A DNA stretch of 64,000 nucleotides from an uncultured Litoreibacter sp. (GTDB lineage Bacteria > Pseudomonadota > Alphaproteobacteria > Rhodobacterales > Rhodobacteraceae), in assembly GCF_947501785.1 (NCBI RefSeq), contig NZ_CANMXB010000001.1:1631048-1695047 (forward strand). The letters run 5' to 3'. The position numbers were made by a program, and so were the translations under genes. The notes under the pieces are model-generated. The model had not been told where the DNA came from and searched no databases. It was given only the letters and a program-made list of their open reading frames with translations. Below are positions 32,917 through 40,975 of this stretch, piece after piece. Position 1 is the first letter of the stretch. The number at the start of each line of letters is the position of its first letter.

Positions 32917-34427
32917 CCACGTTACTCAACCTCAAGGGGCTGACCAAGGCTTATCCCGGCGTCGTTGCCAACGACAACGTGTCGCTGACCATCAAACCCG
33001 GCGAGGTCCACGCGTTGTTGGGCGAAAACGGGGCCGGCAAATCCACCTTGGTCAAGATGATCTACGGGCTGGTCAAGCCTGACGCGGGCCAGATGGAGTT
33101 TCGCGGCGCCCCCTTCACCCCTGCAGAGCCCCGCGCGGCGCGCGCCGCTGGCGTGGCAATGGTGTTCCAGCACTTTTCGTTGTTTGAAGCGCTGGATGTG
33201 GCCGAAAACATCGCGCTGGGCATGGAGAACCCGCCCAAGATGCGCGACCTCGCGGCGAAAATTACCGAAGTGTCAAATGCTTACGGGCTTCCCTTAGACC
33301 CGTCGCGGCTGGTCGGCGACCTGTCCGCAGGGGAGCGGCAACGCGTCGAGATCATCCGCTGCCTGCTGCAAAACCCCAAGTTGCTGATCATGGACGAGCC
33401 GACCAGCGTGCTGACCCCGCAAGAGGTCGAAATTCTGTTCAAAACACTGGAAAAGCTGCGCTCTGAGGGGACCTCGATCCTTTATATCTCGCATAAGCTG
33501 GAGGAGATCCGCAGGCTTTGCGACACCGCCACCATCTTGCGGCTGGGCAAGAACGTGGCCACGTGCAACCCGCGACAGGAAACGGCCCGCGCCATGGCGG
33601 AAATGATGGTGGGCGAAGTGTTGCATGTGCCCGAACGCGCGGCGCATCGCGCCACCGAGGTCGCATTGGAATTGCGCGACCTGTCAATCGCCGCACCCTC
33701 CGCGTTTGGCACCTCGCTGAAAGAGGTCTGTCTGAGCGTGCATCGCGGCGAAGTGCTGGGCATTGGCGGGGTCGCGGGCAACGGGCAGGACGAACTGACG
33801 GCCGCGCTGTCAGGCGAACTGCCCGCAGGCCCCAGCCAAGTGATGTTCAAGGGCAGTGATGTGGGCGCAATGGGCCCAAATGCGCGGCGCGACATCGGGC
33901 TTTTGGCCGCGCCCGAAGAACGGCTGGGCCACGCTGCGGCCCCCGATATGAGCCTGACCGAAAATGCGGTACTGACAGGAACCGTGCGCAAGTCGTTGGC
34001 CAGGAAGGGTTTTCTGAATTGGGGCAAGGCCCGAAAATTTGCAGAAGACGTGATCGCCGATTTTGACGTGCGCACGCCGGGCGCGCATACCGCCGCCCGC
34101 GCGCTGTCGGGTGGCAACTTGCAGAAATTCGTCATCGGCCGCGAAATTCTGCAACGCCCCGAGGTACTGGTCGTCAATCAACCGACATGGGGGGTTGACG
34201 CCTCCGCCGCCGCGGCGATCCGGCAGGCTTTGCTGGATCTGGCCGCCGACGGGGCCGCGATCATTGTGATCAGCCAGGACCTGGACGAGCTGATGGAAAT
34301 CTCCGACCGGTTTGCGGCGCTCAATGAAGGGCGGCTGACCAAGCCGGTGCCTGCGGTGGGGCTGACCGTCGACCAGATTGGATTGATGATGGGTGGTGCC
34401 CATGATCTGGAGGCGGCGCATGCGTAA
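32913..34427 (+). CDS. Nucleoside-type ABC transporter ATP-binding protein (two ATPase domains)
   Basis: 504 residues with tandem ATPase domains, as in the RbsA/YufO group. Domain 1 has Walker A GENGAGKST (38-46), signature LSAGERQRVEI and Walker B LLIMDEPTSVL. Domain 2 has a degenerate Walker A (GVAGNGQDELTAALSG), signature LSGGNLQKFVIGREI and VLVVNQPTWGVD, in which the usual Walker B Asp-Glu is replaced by Asn-Gln. The product energises the two permeases downstream. The ATG overlaps the xdhC stop, tying the transporter to xanthine dehydrogenase in one transcript. Confidence 0.93.
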   Translation: MTTLLNLKGLTKAYPGVVANDNVSLTIKPGEVHALLGENGAGKSTLVKMIYGLVKPDAGQMEFRGAPFTPAEPRAARAAGVAMVFQHFSLFEALDVAENIALGMENPPKMRDLAAKITEVSNAYGLPLDPSRLVGDLSAGERQRVEIIRCLLQNPKLLIMDEPTSVLTPQEVEILFKTLEKLRSEGTSILYISHKLEEIRRLCDTATILRLGKNVATCNPRQETARAMAEMMVGEVLHVPERAAHRATEVALELRDLSIAAPSAFGTSLKEVCLSVHRGEVLGIGGVAGNGQDELTAALSGELPAGPSQVMFKGSDVGAMGPNARRDIGLLAAPEERLGHAAAPDMSLTENAVLTGTVRKSLARKGFLNWGKARKFAEDVIADFDVRTPGAHTAARALSGGNLQKFVIGREILQRPEVLVVNQPTWGVDASAAAAIRQALLDLAADGAAIIVISQDLDELMEISDRFAALNEGRLTKPVPAVGLTVDQIGLMMGGAHDLEAAHA

Positions 34428-34469
34428 CCTGCGGGATTTAGGTATTTGTGAAACAGTGATGGTGTTGAC

Positions 34470-35552
34470 GTGATCGCGCTGGAAAAACGCCCCGAGCCGT
34501 CACGGATGTGGTCCTGGTTGACCCCGCCCCTTGCAGTCATTCTGACCATGATCGCGGGCGGCGTGATGTTTGCCGTTCTGGGCAAGGACCCGGTCGAGGC
34601 CATACGCACCATCTTTTGGGACCCGATTTTCGGCGAGTTTGCGTTCTATTATCGCGGGCAATTGCTGATCAAAGCGGGCCCGCTCATCCTGATTGCCATC
34701 GGGCTGTCGATGGGGTTTCGCGCGGGCATCTGGAACATCGGGGCCGAGGGGCAATACATCATCGGCGCGGTCTGCGGCGCGGCGGTGGGACTGGCGTTCT
34801 ATCCCTATGACAGCTTCATCGTCTTTCCGCTGATGATCCTGGCTGGCGCTTTAGGTGGTTTCTTGTGGGCCATGATCCCCGGCATCCTGCGGGTCAAATT
34901 CAACACCAACGAGATTTTGGTGTCGCTTCTGTTGGTGTACGTGGCGGAGTTCATCCTCGCCTCCATGGCGCTGGGCGCGTTGAAAAACCCCGATGGCGCG
35001 GGCTTTCCGGGGTCTCGCAACTTCCGCTCCTACCCCTCTGCTTACAATGAAGAAATCATTGCCGGTACCGGGCTTCACTGGGGCGTCGTGGCTGCCATGA
35101 TTGCGGTGATCTTTGCCTATGTCCTGTTCGCCCGCCACCAGATGGGGTTCCAGATCAAACTGGCGGGCCAAGCACCCCGCGCCGCACGGTTTGGGGGCGT
35201 GAACCCGGCGCGGCTGGTCCTGTTCTGTCTCGGCATGTCGGGCGCATTGGCGGGGCTGGCTGGCTTGTTCGAGGTCTCCGGCCCCGCCGGTCAGGTCAGC
35301 ATCGATTTCAACGTAGGCTACGGCTTCACCGCAATCATCGTGGCCTTTCTGGGCCGTCTGCATCCGGTAGGTATCCTGCTGGCGGGTCTGCTGCTGGCGC
35401 TGACATATATCGGCGGCGAGGCCGCGCAGTCGTCGCTGGGCCTGCCTGCGGCAGCCATTCAGGCGTTTCAGGGGATGTTGTTGTTCTTCCTGCTGGCGGT
35501 GGACGTTCTGACCAATTTCCGGGTGCGGTTCGGTAAGCGGGGGGCGGCGTGA
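34470..35552 (+). CDS. ABC transporter permease (nucleoside/BmpA-type, YufP-like)
   Basis: 360-residue inner-membrane protein with about nine or ten helices, BPD_transp_2 family. Characteristic segments are GIWNIGAEGQYIIGAVCGA and FNTNEILVSLLLVYVAEF. The start is GTG 34470 without a strong ribosome site; the 42-bp gap after the ATPase gene is the only sizeable one among the first genes. The product pairs with the second permease at 35878. The EAA-like coupling segment contains GGVNPARLVLFCLGMSGAL. Confidence 0.92.
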   Translation: MIALEKRPEPSRMWSWLTPPLAVILTMIAGGVMFAVLGKDPVEAIRTIFWDPIFGEFAFYYRGQLLIKAGPLILIAIGLSMGFRAGIWNIGAEGQYIIGAVCGAAVGLAFYPYDSFIVFPLMILAGALGGFLWAMIPGILRVKFNTNEILVSLLLVYVAEFILASMALGALKNPDGAGFPGSRNFRSYPSAYNEEIIAGTGLHWGVVAAMIAVIFAYVLFARHQMGFQIKLAGQAPRAARFGGVNPARLVLFCLGMSGALAGLAGLFEVSGPAGQVSIDFNVGYGFTAIIVAFLGRLHPVGILLAGLLLALTYIGGEAAQSSLGLPAAAIQAFQGMLLFFLLAVDVLTNFRVRFGKRGAA

Positions 35553-35887
35553 TGGAGGCAGAAAATTCATCGGCCAAACCATGGCCAACATGGAAGAAAG
35601 TCGCACTGAATTTATTGGCTGGATTGTGTTTTGGAATATCGATTTCAATTTTCATCGGCCGATATGGGTGGTTATGGCTTCCGGCGCTTCTGTTGATCCT
35701 TGCAGTAGGTGCCATTTTCCAAAGCAAGGTAGAAAAGGTGATACCTTCCTTAAGAACACCAGATAATGATGTTATTCAGTACCATTGGGCATTCTGGGTC
35801 CCCTTGGTCGCTGTTTTAGCGTTCTTTTTCTTCATACGTGGCGAATTCCCAAACCCTGCTTTGCCAAGGATTTTGCCATGGACCTAA
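35552..35887 (+). CDS. Small membrane protein of unknown function inside the nucleoside ABC operon
   Basis: 111 residues from ATG 35552, or 112 from the adjoining GTG 35549 that overlaps the upstream permease stop. A short cytoplasmic-looking N-terminus precedes three hydrophobic stretches: about residues 16-34 and 40-56 (close together) and 80-95 (FWVPLVAVLAFFFFIRG). It overlaps the next permease start by 10 bp. Its DNA is visibly more AT-rich than the flanking permease genes and its codons differ, which suggests later acquisition. It is absent from the standard BmpA-type transporter arrangement as I know it. I do not recognise a family; function could be none, a transporter accessory, or a small toxin-like protein. 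Confidence 0.65.
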   Translation: MEAENSSAKPWPTWKKVALNLLAGLCFGISISIFIGRYGWLWLPALLLILAVGAIFQSKVEKVIPSLRTPDNDVIQYHWAFWVPLVAVLAFFFFIRGEFPNPALPRILPWT

Positions 35888-36810
35888 CCTCAATCAACCC
35901 CGTTCTGCTGGTAGCCTCCCTCATGGTCGCATCCACCCCCATCATCCTCGCCGCTATCGGCGAGCTGGTCGTCGAAAAATCCGGCGTCCTGAACCTCGGC
36001 GTCGAGGGAATGATGATCACCGGCGCAATCTGCGGCTTTGCGATAGCCGTCGAAAGCGGCTCCCCCGCGCTGGGGTTCCTCGCTGCAGCCCTGGGCGGTG
36101 CGGTGCTATCGCTGCTTTTCGGCATCCTGACGCAGTTCTTCCTGTCCAATCAGGTGGCCACCGGGCTTGGGCTGACGCTATTTGGCCTCGGGCTCAGCTC
36201 GCTCATGGGGCAAGGATATATCGGCATCCGCCCTCCCGCGACGGAGAAGCTGGATATCCCGCTGCTTTCCGACATACCGGTGCTTGGACCGATCCTGTTC
36301 AACCAGGATCTGGTGGTCTATTTCGCGCTCGCCCTTGTGGTGGCCACATGGGCAGTACTGAAATTCACCCGCGCGGGCCTGATTTTGCGTGCAGTGGGCG
36401 AGAACCACGACGCCGCCCACGCGCTGGGCTACAAAGTGGTGCGCGTCCGGCTAATGGCGATCACCTTCGGCGGGGCCTGCGCGGGGCTTGGCGGGGCATA
36501 CCTGTCGCTCGTACGCGTGCCACAATGGACCGAGGGCATGACCGCCGGCGCGGGCTGGATTGCGCTCGCTATCGTGGTCTTCGGCGCATGGCGGCCCTTT
36601 AGGGTTTTGTTAGGAGCCTATTTATTCGGCGGGGTTACGGTTTTGCAGCTCAACCTGCAGGCAGCTGGTGTCGCGATACCGGTGGAGTACTTGTCCATGT
36701 CGCCCTATCTGATAACTATCGCCGTGCTGGTCATCATGTCGTCAGGAAAGGCTAAGTCCGCGCTCAGCGCGCCCGCCTGTCTGGGCAAACTCTTTCACGC
36801 CTCATCCTAG
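35878..36810 (+). CDS. ABC transporter permease (nucleoside/BmpA-type, YufQ-like)
   Basis: 310 residues, BPD_transp_2 family, about eight helices. Conserved segments include AAIGELVVEKSGVLNLGVEG and GYKVVRVRLMAITFGGACAG. ATG 35878 starts at MDLTSINPVLL, the usual N-terminus. The frame extends 31 codons upstream only through the small membrane protein gene. It forms the membrane channel with the first permease and ends 42 bp before the binding-protein gene. Confidence 0.93.
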   Translation: MDLTSINPVLLVASLMVASTPIILAAIGELVVEKSGVLNLGVEGMMITGAICGFAIAVESGSPALGFLAAALGGAVLSLLFGILTQFFLSNQVATGLGLTLFGLGLSSLMGQGYIGIRPPATEKLDIPLLSDIPVLGPILFNQDLVVYFALALVVATWAVLKFTRAGLILRAVGENHDAAHALGYKVVRVRLMAITFGGACAGLGGAYLSLVRVPQWTEGMTAGAGWIALAIVVFGAWRPFRVLLGAYLFGGVTVLQLNLQAAGVAIPVEYLSMSPYLITIAVLVIMSSGKAKSALSAPACLGKLFHASS

Positions 36811-36852
36811 GGGCAAAACGCTGCTTAATATTCAAACTGGGGAGACTACCAA

Positions 36853-37947
36853 ATGAAACGCAGATCAATACTCGCCGCCGGCGTCGCCGCGCTAGCCCTT
36901 GCAACCGGCGGCGCCTTCGCCGACGGCCATGAGAAGACCAAAGTGGGCTTCATCTATGTTGGCCCCATTGGTGACGGCGGTTGGACCTATGAGCATGACA
37001 AAGGCCGTCTCGCCGTCGAGGCCGAGTTCGGCGACAAGGTCGAAACCGTCTATCAGGAAAGCGTGCCAGAGGGTGCCGACGCCGAACGCGCGATCACCCA
37101 AATGGCGCTGCAGGGCGCCGACATCATCTTCACCACCTCCTTTGGCTACATGGACCCGACCAACGCGGTTGCGGCCAAGTTCCCGGACGTAAAGTTCGAG
37201 CACGCCACCGGCTACAAGCGCGAGACGCCGAACGTGTCGACCTACTCGGCTCGCTTCTACGAGGGCCGCGCCATTCAAGGTCACATCGCGGGCAAGATGA
37301 CCAAGACCAACAAGATCGGCTACATCGCCTCCTTCCCGATCCCCGAGGTTATCCGCGGCATCAACTCCGCCTATATCCACGCCAAGAAGGTGAACCCGGA
37401 TGTCGAATTCAACATCATCTGGGCCTACACATGGTTCGACCCGGCCAAGGAAGCTGACGCCGCAACCGCGCTGATCGAGCAAGGCGCAGACGTGATCCTG
37501 CAGCACACCGACTCCACGGCCCCACAAGCGGCGGCCCAAAAAGCTGAAGGCGTGATCACCTTCGGTCAGGCCTCCGATATGGGCGAATACGCGCCGCTGC
37601 CGCGCGTGTCCTCGATTATCGACGATTGGGCGCCCTACTACATCGCCCGCGTTGGTGCCGTGATGGACGGCACTTGGGAAAGCTCTGACACATGGGACGG
37701 CATTGGCGCAGGCATGGTTGCCATCGGGGAAATCTCCGACGCGGTGCCTGCTGACGTGAAGGCCGAAGCCCTGGCGATGAAAGACGCATTGGCAGACGGC
37801 TCCTACCACGCGTTTTCCGGCCCGATTAACAAGCAGGACGGCTCCGTCTGGTTGAAAGAGGGCGAAACCGCTGCCGATTTTGGGGATGACGGTTTGGCCG
37901 GCATGAGCTTCTACGTCGAAGGCATCACAGCGGACATCCCAAACTAA
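36853..37947 (+). CDS. BmpA/PnrA-type periplasmic substrate-binding protein
   Basis: 364 residues, BMP family (PF02608), whose known members bind nucleosides or purine-like ligands. A signal peptide is visible (MKRRSILAAGVAALALATGG, cleavage after AFA near residue 23). There is no lipobox cysteine, so the protein is likely soluble in the periplasm rather than a lipoprotein. Typical segments are VGFIYVGPIGDGGWTYEHDK and KFPDVKFEHATGY. A GGGGAG ribosome site lies 8-13 bp upstream. It is the last gene of the operon, before a strong terminator. Confidence 0.94.
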   Translation: MKRRSILAAGVAALALATGGAFADGHEKTKVGFIYVGPIGDGGWTYEHDKGRLAVEAEFGDKVETVYQESVPEGADAERAITQMALQGADIIFTTSFGYMDPTNAVAAKFPDVKFEHATGYKRETPNVSTYSARFYEGRAIQGHIAGKMTKTNKIGYIASFPIPEVIRGINSAYIHAKKVNPDVEFNIIWAYTWFDPAKEADAATALIEQGADVILQHTDSTAPQAAAQKAEGVITFGQASDMGEYAPLPRVSSIIDDWAPYYIARVGAVMDGTWESSDTWDGIGAGMVAIGEISDAVPADVKAEALAMKDALADGSYHAFSGPINKQDGSVWLKEGETAADFGDDGLAGMSFYVEGITADIPN

Positions 37948-37968
37948 GCTGCCTCGATCTGACGTCTG

Positions 37969-37999
37969 AAAGGGCCCGCACATCGTTGCGGGCCCTTTT
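37969..37999 (+). terminator. Rho-independent terminator after the BmpA-type gene
   Basis: A 9-bp GC stem (GGGCCCGCA / TGCGGGCCC) with a 6-nt loop is preceded by AAA and followed by TTTT. It lies 22 bp after the stop codon and closes the xdh-transporter operon. Confidence 0.92.
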
Positions 38000-38102
38000 G
38001 CATTGGCGGCACCCACATACCCCAACGTTTGGCGGGGGGACTATTCTAGGCTACGGTCACCTATGCGCCCGCGTAACCAGAACCAGATTTCAGGAGCTCC
38101 TT

Positions 38103-38645
38103 ATGAAAAGACGTGATTTTTCTTTGACCGTCGCCAGTGCGGTTTGTCTGGCATCCCCTATGCTGGCCACGACGAAAACCGAAAAACCAGCCTTTCCATC
38201 GCATGGCCGGGTCAAGATGCGGCTGGGCGGCAAAGTGCGCCAGGCGATGAATTTCATCTTGCTGACGCCGTCAGGCGCGGCGACTCTGCCGCTCAACCGT
38301 CAGTTTCCAGTCGCCAATGAGAACCGGTCCAGCATCCTGACCCCGACACTTGCAAAGAAGTATCGCTTCGGCGTCGATGTGGGGCCGGTGTTGACGGATG
38401 GCAGCAACATTCTTGCAAATATAGATCGCCCGGTTGAATTGGACGATTTTCATATCGCGGATGAAAAAATCTCTTATCGCGTTTCTGCCGAAAACATCCG
38501 CCCGACCAGAGCACCGAGCTTGGCCAAATATCCAATGGTCATTGGCACGGCGGTGATCGCCAAAGACACCGAGGCATTTGCGAATGCAATTCTGCTGAAA
38601 GTGCGGCGGGACATTTTGATCCTCGACGCTTTGGAGGGCCTCTGA
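38103..38645 (+). CDS. Exported protein of unknown function, possible Tat substrate
   Basis: 180 residues. The N-terminus MKRRDFSLTVASAVCLASPM has a twin-arginine motif (KRRDFSL) and a short hydrophobic core, so Tat export is possible. The rest is a beta-rich, mostly polar domain with no motif I recognise. An AGGAG ribosome site lies 6 bp upstream of ATG 38103. It is 27 bp from the convergent GNAT gene and separated from the BmpA operon by its terminator. Confidence 0.75.
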   Translation: MKRRDFSLTVASAVCLASPMLATTKTEKPAFPSHGRVKMRLGGKVRQAMNFILLTPSGAATLPLNRQFPVANENRSSILTPTLAKKYRFGVDVGPVLTDGSNILANIDRPVELDDFHIADEKISYRVSAENIRPTRAPSLAKYPMVIGTAVIAKDTEAFANAILLKVRRDILILDALEGL

Positions 38646-38672
38646 CGGGCAACGGCGTCAAGCGATGCCGGG

Positions 38673-39146
38673 CTACACGGTATCCAGACGGTATTTCAGA
38701 AAGACTTCGCCGTCATACACCACCTCACCGATGTGGCGCGCGCCTAGCCGGGACAATGCTGACAGGTTCTTGCGAGACGGCGGCAGAAGAAAAGTCACAA
38801 ACGGAATGCGCGGGTCATCTTTGGCGAAAGTGATGGCCTGCAGGGCGATACGCCTACCCCATCCGAAAACATCAGGCTTCAAAACCAGACCGAAATCCCA
38901 TTCATCAGCTTCTTTCTGGAAACCGCCCCACCCAATGTAATTCCCGTCTGCCAAAATCGCCCAGTGACCAAGCCCGTCTCGTGCCCAACAGGCCTCCTTC
39001 ATGGCAACAAATTCGGTGGCGTCGGTGATGCTCCAGTCGCCGGTGAGCAGCGGCATATGCTCCGCCACGCGGGGGTCGGACATGTGGTCGGCAATTTCGG
39101 CGGGCTCTACTTCGGTGAGCCGCTTAAACGAAATGGGAGGGATCAC
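38673..39146 (-). CDS. GNAT family N-acetyltransferase
   Basis: 157 residues, RimJ/RimL-like acetyltransferase that uses acetyl-CoA. The fold elements are seen in ISFKRLTEVEPAEIADHMSD, HWAILADGNYIGWGGFQ, the acetyl-CoA loop DVFGWGRRIALQAITF (with Gly-Trp-Gly-Arg-Arg) and LSALSRLGARHIGE near the end. The start is GTG 39146, overlapping the lipoprotein gene stop as GTGA; the longer open frame upstream overlaps that gene and is not coding. The substrate is unknown. Confidence 0.82.
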   Translation of the reverse strand: MIPPISFKRLTEVEPAEIADHMSDPRVAEHMPLLTGDWSITDATEFVAMKEACWARDGLGHWAILADGNYIGWGGFQKEADEWDFGLVLKPDVFGWGRRIALQAITFAKDDPRIPFVTFLLPPSRKNLSALSRLGARHIGEVVYDGEVFLKYRLDTV

Positions 39147-39805
39147 CCACCGGCCGCCTGAACATAACGTACCGTCAGAAGGCCGCGCTCTCTTTTCCAG
39201 TCGAACACCTCTTGGCGTGGCGTCCATTTGTACCGCTTGTCGTCGCGCACGGTTTTCCAGGTCAGCTCCCCGCCGTCGCGCCACGGATCCAGAACCATGC
39301 CGTCATACATTGACGCCCCTCTGGCGCTGACGATGGCCGTGGAATGCTCAAGCCGCCAATTGTCGTAATTCGCAATGGCGCGGTGCAGGTCCAGCGTCTG
39401 AAAGTCCTCGGCCTTGAGGCGGTTCTCGATATCCTCGGCCCAGTGCCAGCACAGGCCGCGCGGCTTGGTCCCGTTGTTGACCTTGATGTTGTGGATGATC
39501 GCGGCATCGGTGATCTGGTATTCTTGGCGCAGCTGCGCGGTATAGCTGTACGAAATCCGCGCCGCCCGTGCGGCTTCTTCCGGGTCAATCCCCGGCCCCA
39601 GCGCCAAAATGCCCGCGGTCAGATCGGCGATGTTGCGGCTAACTTCGGTGTCGGCGGCTGCATTCGGCGTCAGAGCCGCGGACGGCAAGGCCGGTGTTTG
39701 GGCGGGCAAGGCCTCAACCGATTGGCGCTGCGCGTCGGGCGCGGAGCAGCCGACCGTCAATACCAGCGTGGCAATAGCCAGCCAATTGCGAATGGAGACA
39801 ATCAT
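39143..39805 (-). CDS. Probable lipoprotein of unknown function
   Basis: 220 residues. The N-terminus MIVSIRNWLAIATLVLTVGC is a lipoprotein signal peptide with lipobox TVGC and acceptor Cys20. A Pro/Ala linker (to about residue 55) is followed by a globular domain with RGLCWHWAEDIENRLKA and LEHSTAIVSARGA, which carries Cys, Trp and His residues in a conserved-looking cluster. ATG 39805 is chosen because the frame upstream has no signal-like sequence. It is upstream of and overlaps the GNAT gene. Confidence 0.8.
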   Translation of the reverse strand: MIVSIRNWLAIATLVLTVGCSAPDAQRQSVEALPAQTPALPSAALTPNAAADTEVSRNIADLTAGILALGPGIDPEEAARAARISYSYTAQLRQEYQITDAAIIHNIKVNNGTKPRGLCWHWAEDIENRLKAEDFQTLDLHRAIANYDNWRLEHSTAIVSARGASMYDGMVLDPWRDGGELTWKTVRDDKRYKWTPRQEVFDWKRERGLLTVRYVQAAGG

Positions 39806-39941
39806 CGTATTCCGCCCAAAAACCTCAAAAGTGTCGCTTGGTGTGCTAGCCCGACCCTGTGCGGATGTCGAGCCGCGGCCAGGATCACAACAAAGTGGAT
39901 GCAAGGCAGCCACAGCCTTGACTTCGGCCAAAGTTTTGTGA

Positions 39942-39986
39942 AAAAATTTAGAACATGTATTTATTTTCAACGTGTTACAAATTTTT
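39942..39986. repeat. Imperfect 16-bp inverted repeat in the divergent gap before the aldo/keto reductase gene
   Basis: AAAAATTTAGAACATG (39942-39957) faces CGTGTTACAAATTTTT (39971-39986), 13 of 16 positions paired, with a 13-nt AT-rich spacer. It lies in the 237-bp gap between the lipoprotein gene and the aldo/keto reductase gene, 57 bp before the latter. It may be a regulator site overlapping the divergent promoters. Confidence 0.45.
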
Positions 39987-40042
39987 CTACCTATGGGGAA
40001 TTCGCTCTTTCAGGCCGGGCGCCCATCTGCCACCATAGCTGA

Positions 40043-40975
40043 ATGACCCAGCTTTTCACTCGCTCCGGCGCCCCCGCCTCACCCCTTTGTTTCGGCACGA
40101 TGCAGTTTGGATCAAACGCCGATCACTCTGCCTCGGCCGCCCTCTATGCTGCATGCCGTGACGCCGGTATCAGTTTCTTTGACACCGCCTACGTCTATAA
40201 TGACGGCATTTCCGAGGACTATCTCGGCGCATTTTGCGCGCATGAGTTGGACGATGTGCTGATCGCCACCAAAATCAACTACGGCGCGCCCTCGACCCGC
40301 GAGACCATCACCCAGAGCACCCAAACCAGCCTCGATCGGCTGAAGATGGACAGCGTCGACTTGATGTATCTGCACCGCTGGGACAACGACACCCCGCTGG
40401 AAGAAAGCCTTGAAGCCCTCGCCGAATTGAAACAGCAAGGCAAGTTCCGCTATGTCGGCATCTCGAATTTCGCGGCGTGGCAAGTGGTGAAAGCCGTGCA
40501 AATGGCCGCCACGTTCGATCTGAAAATCGACGTGCTACAACCAATGTACAACCTAGTAAAGCGTCAGGCCGAGGTTGAGATCATTCCAGCATGTGCCGAT
40601 CAGGACGTTGCTGTCGTTCCCTACTCCCCCCTTGGCGGCGGGCTTCTGACCGGCAAATACGCGCAAGGGGCCGGGGGCCGCTTGAAAGATGTCGAGATGT
40701 ATTCAAAACGCTACGATGTCAGCTGGATGCACGACACCGCCGCCGCGCTGCCGGGGCTCGCAGCCAAATACGGGACCGACCCGGCCACGCTCGCCGTCGC
40801 GTGGGTGGCGCATAATCCCGGCATCGCTGCACCGATCATCTCCGCCCGTTCGGTCGCGCAGCTGGAACCTTCGCTTGCAGCGGTCAGTTTTGAGATGACC
40901 GACGACATCTATGCTGACATGACGGCGCTCACACAGGACCCGCCGCCCGCTACCGATCGCCTCGAAGAGGCATGA
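40043..40975 (+). CDS. Aldo/keto reductase
   Basis: 310 residues, NADP(H)-dependent TIM-barrel oxidoreductase. Catalytic-region motifs are FFDTAYVYNDG (Asp and Tyr of the tetrad, about residues 44-54), the Lys in VLIATKINYG, and DLMYLHRWDND (His). The C-terminal cofactor segment includes PIISARSVAQLE. It probably reduces an aldehyde or sugar; the substrate is unknown. It overlaps the following flavoprotein gene by 4 bp (ATGA), so they are coupled. Confidence 0.92.
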   Translation: MTQLFTRSGAPASPLCFGTMQFGSNADHSASAALYAACRDAGISFFDTAYVYNDGISEDYLGAFCAHELDDVLIATKINYGAPSTRETITQSTQTSLDRLKMDSVDLMYLHRWDNDTPLEESLEALAELKQQGKFRYVGISNFAAWQVVKAVQMAATFDLKIDVLQPMYNLVKRQAEVEIIPACADQDVAVVPYSPLGGGLLTGKYAQGAGGRLKDVEMYSKRYDVSWMHDTAAALPGLAAKYGTDPATLAVAWVAHNPGIAAPIISARSVAQLEPSLAAVSFEMTDDIYADMTALTQDPPPATDRLEEA

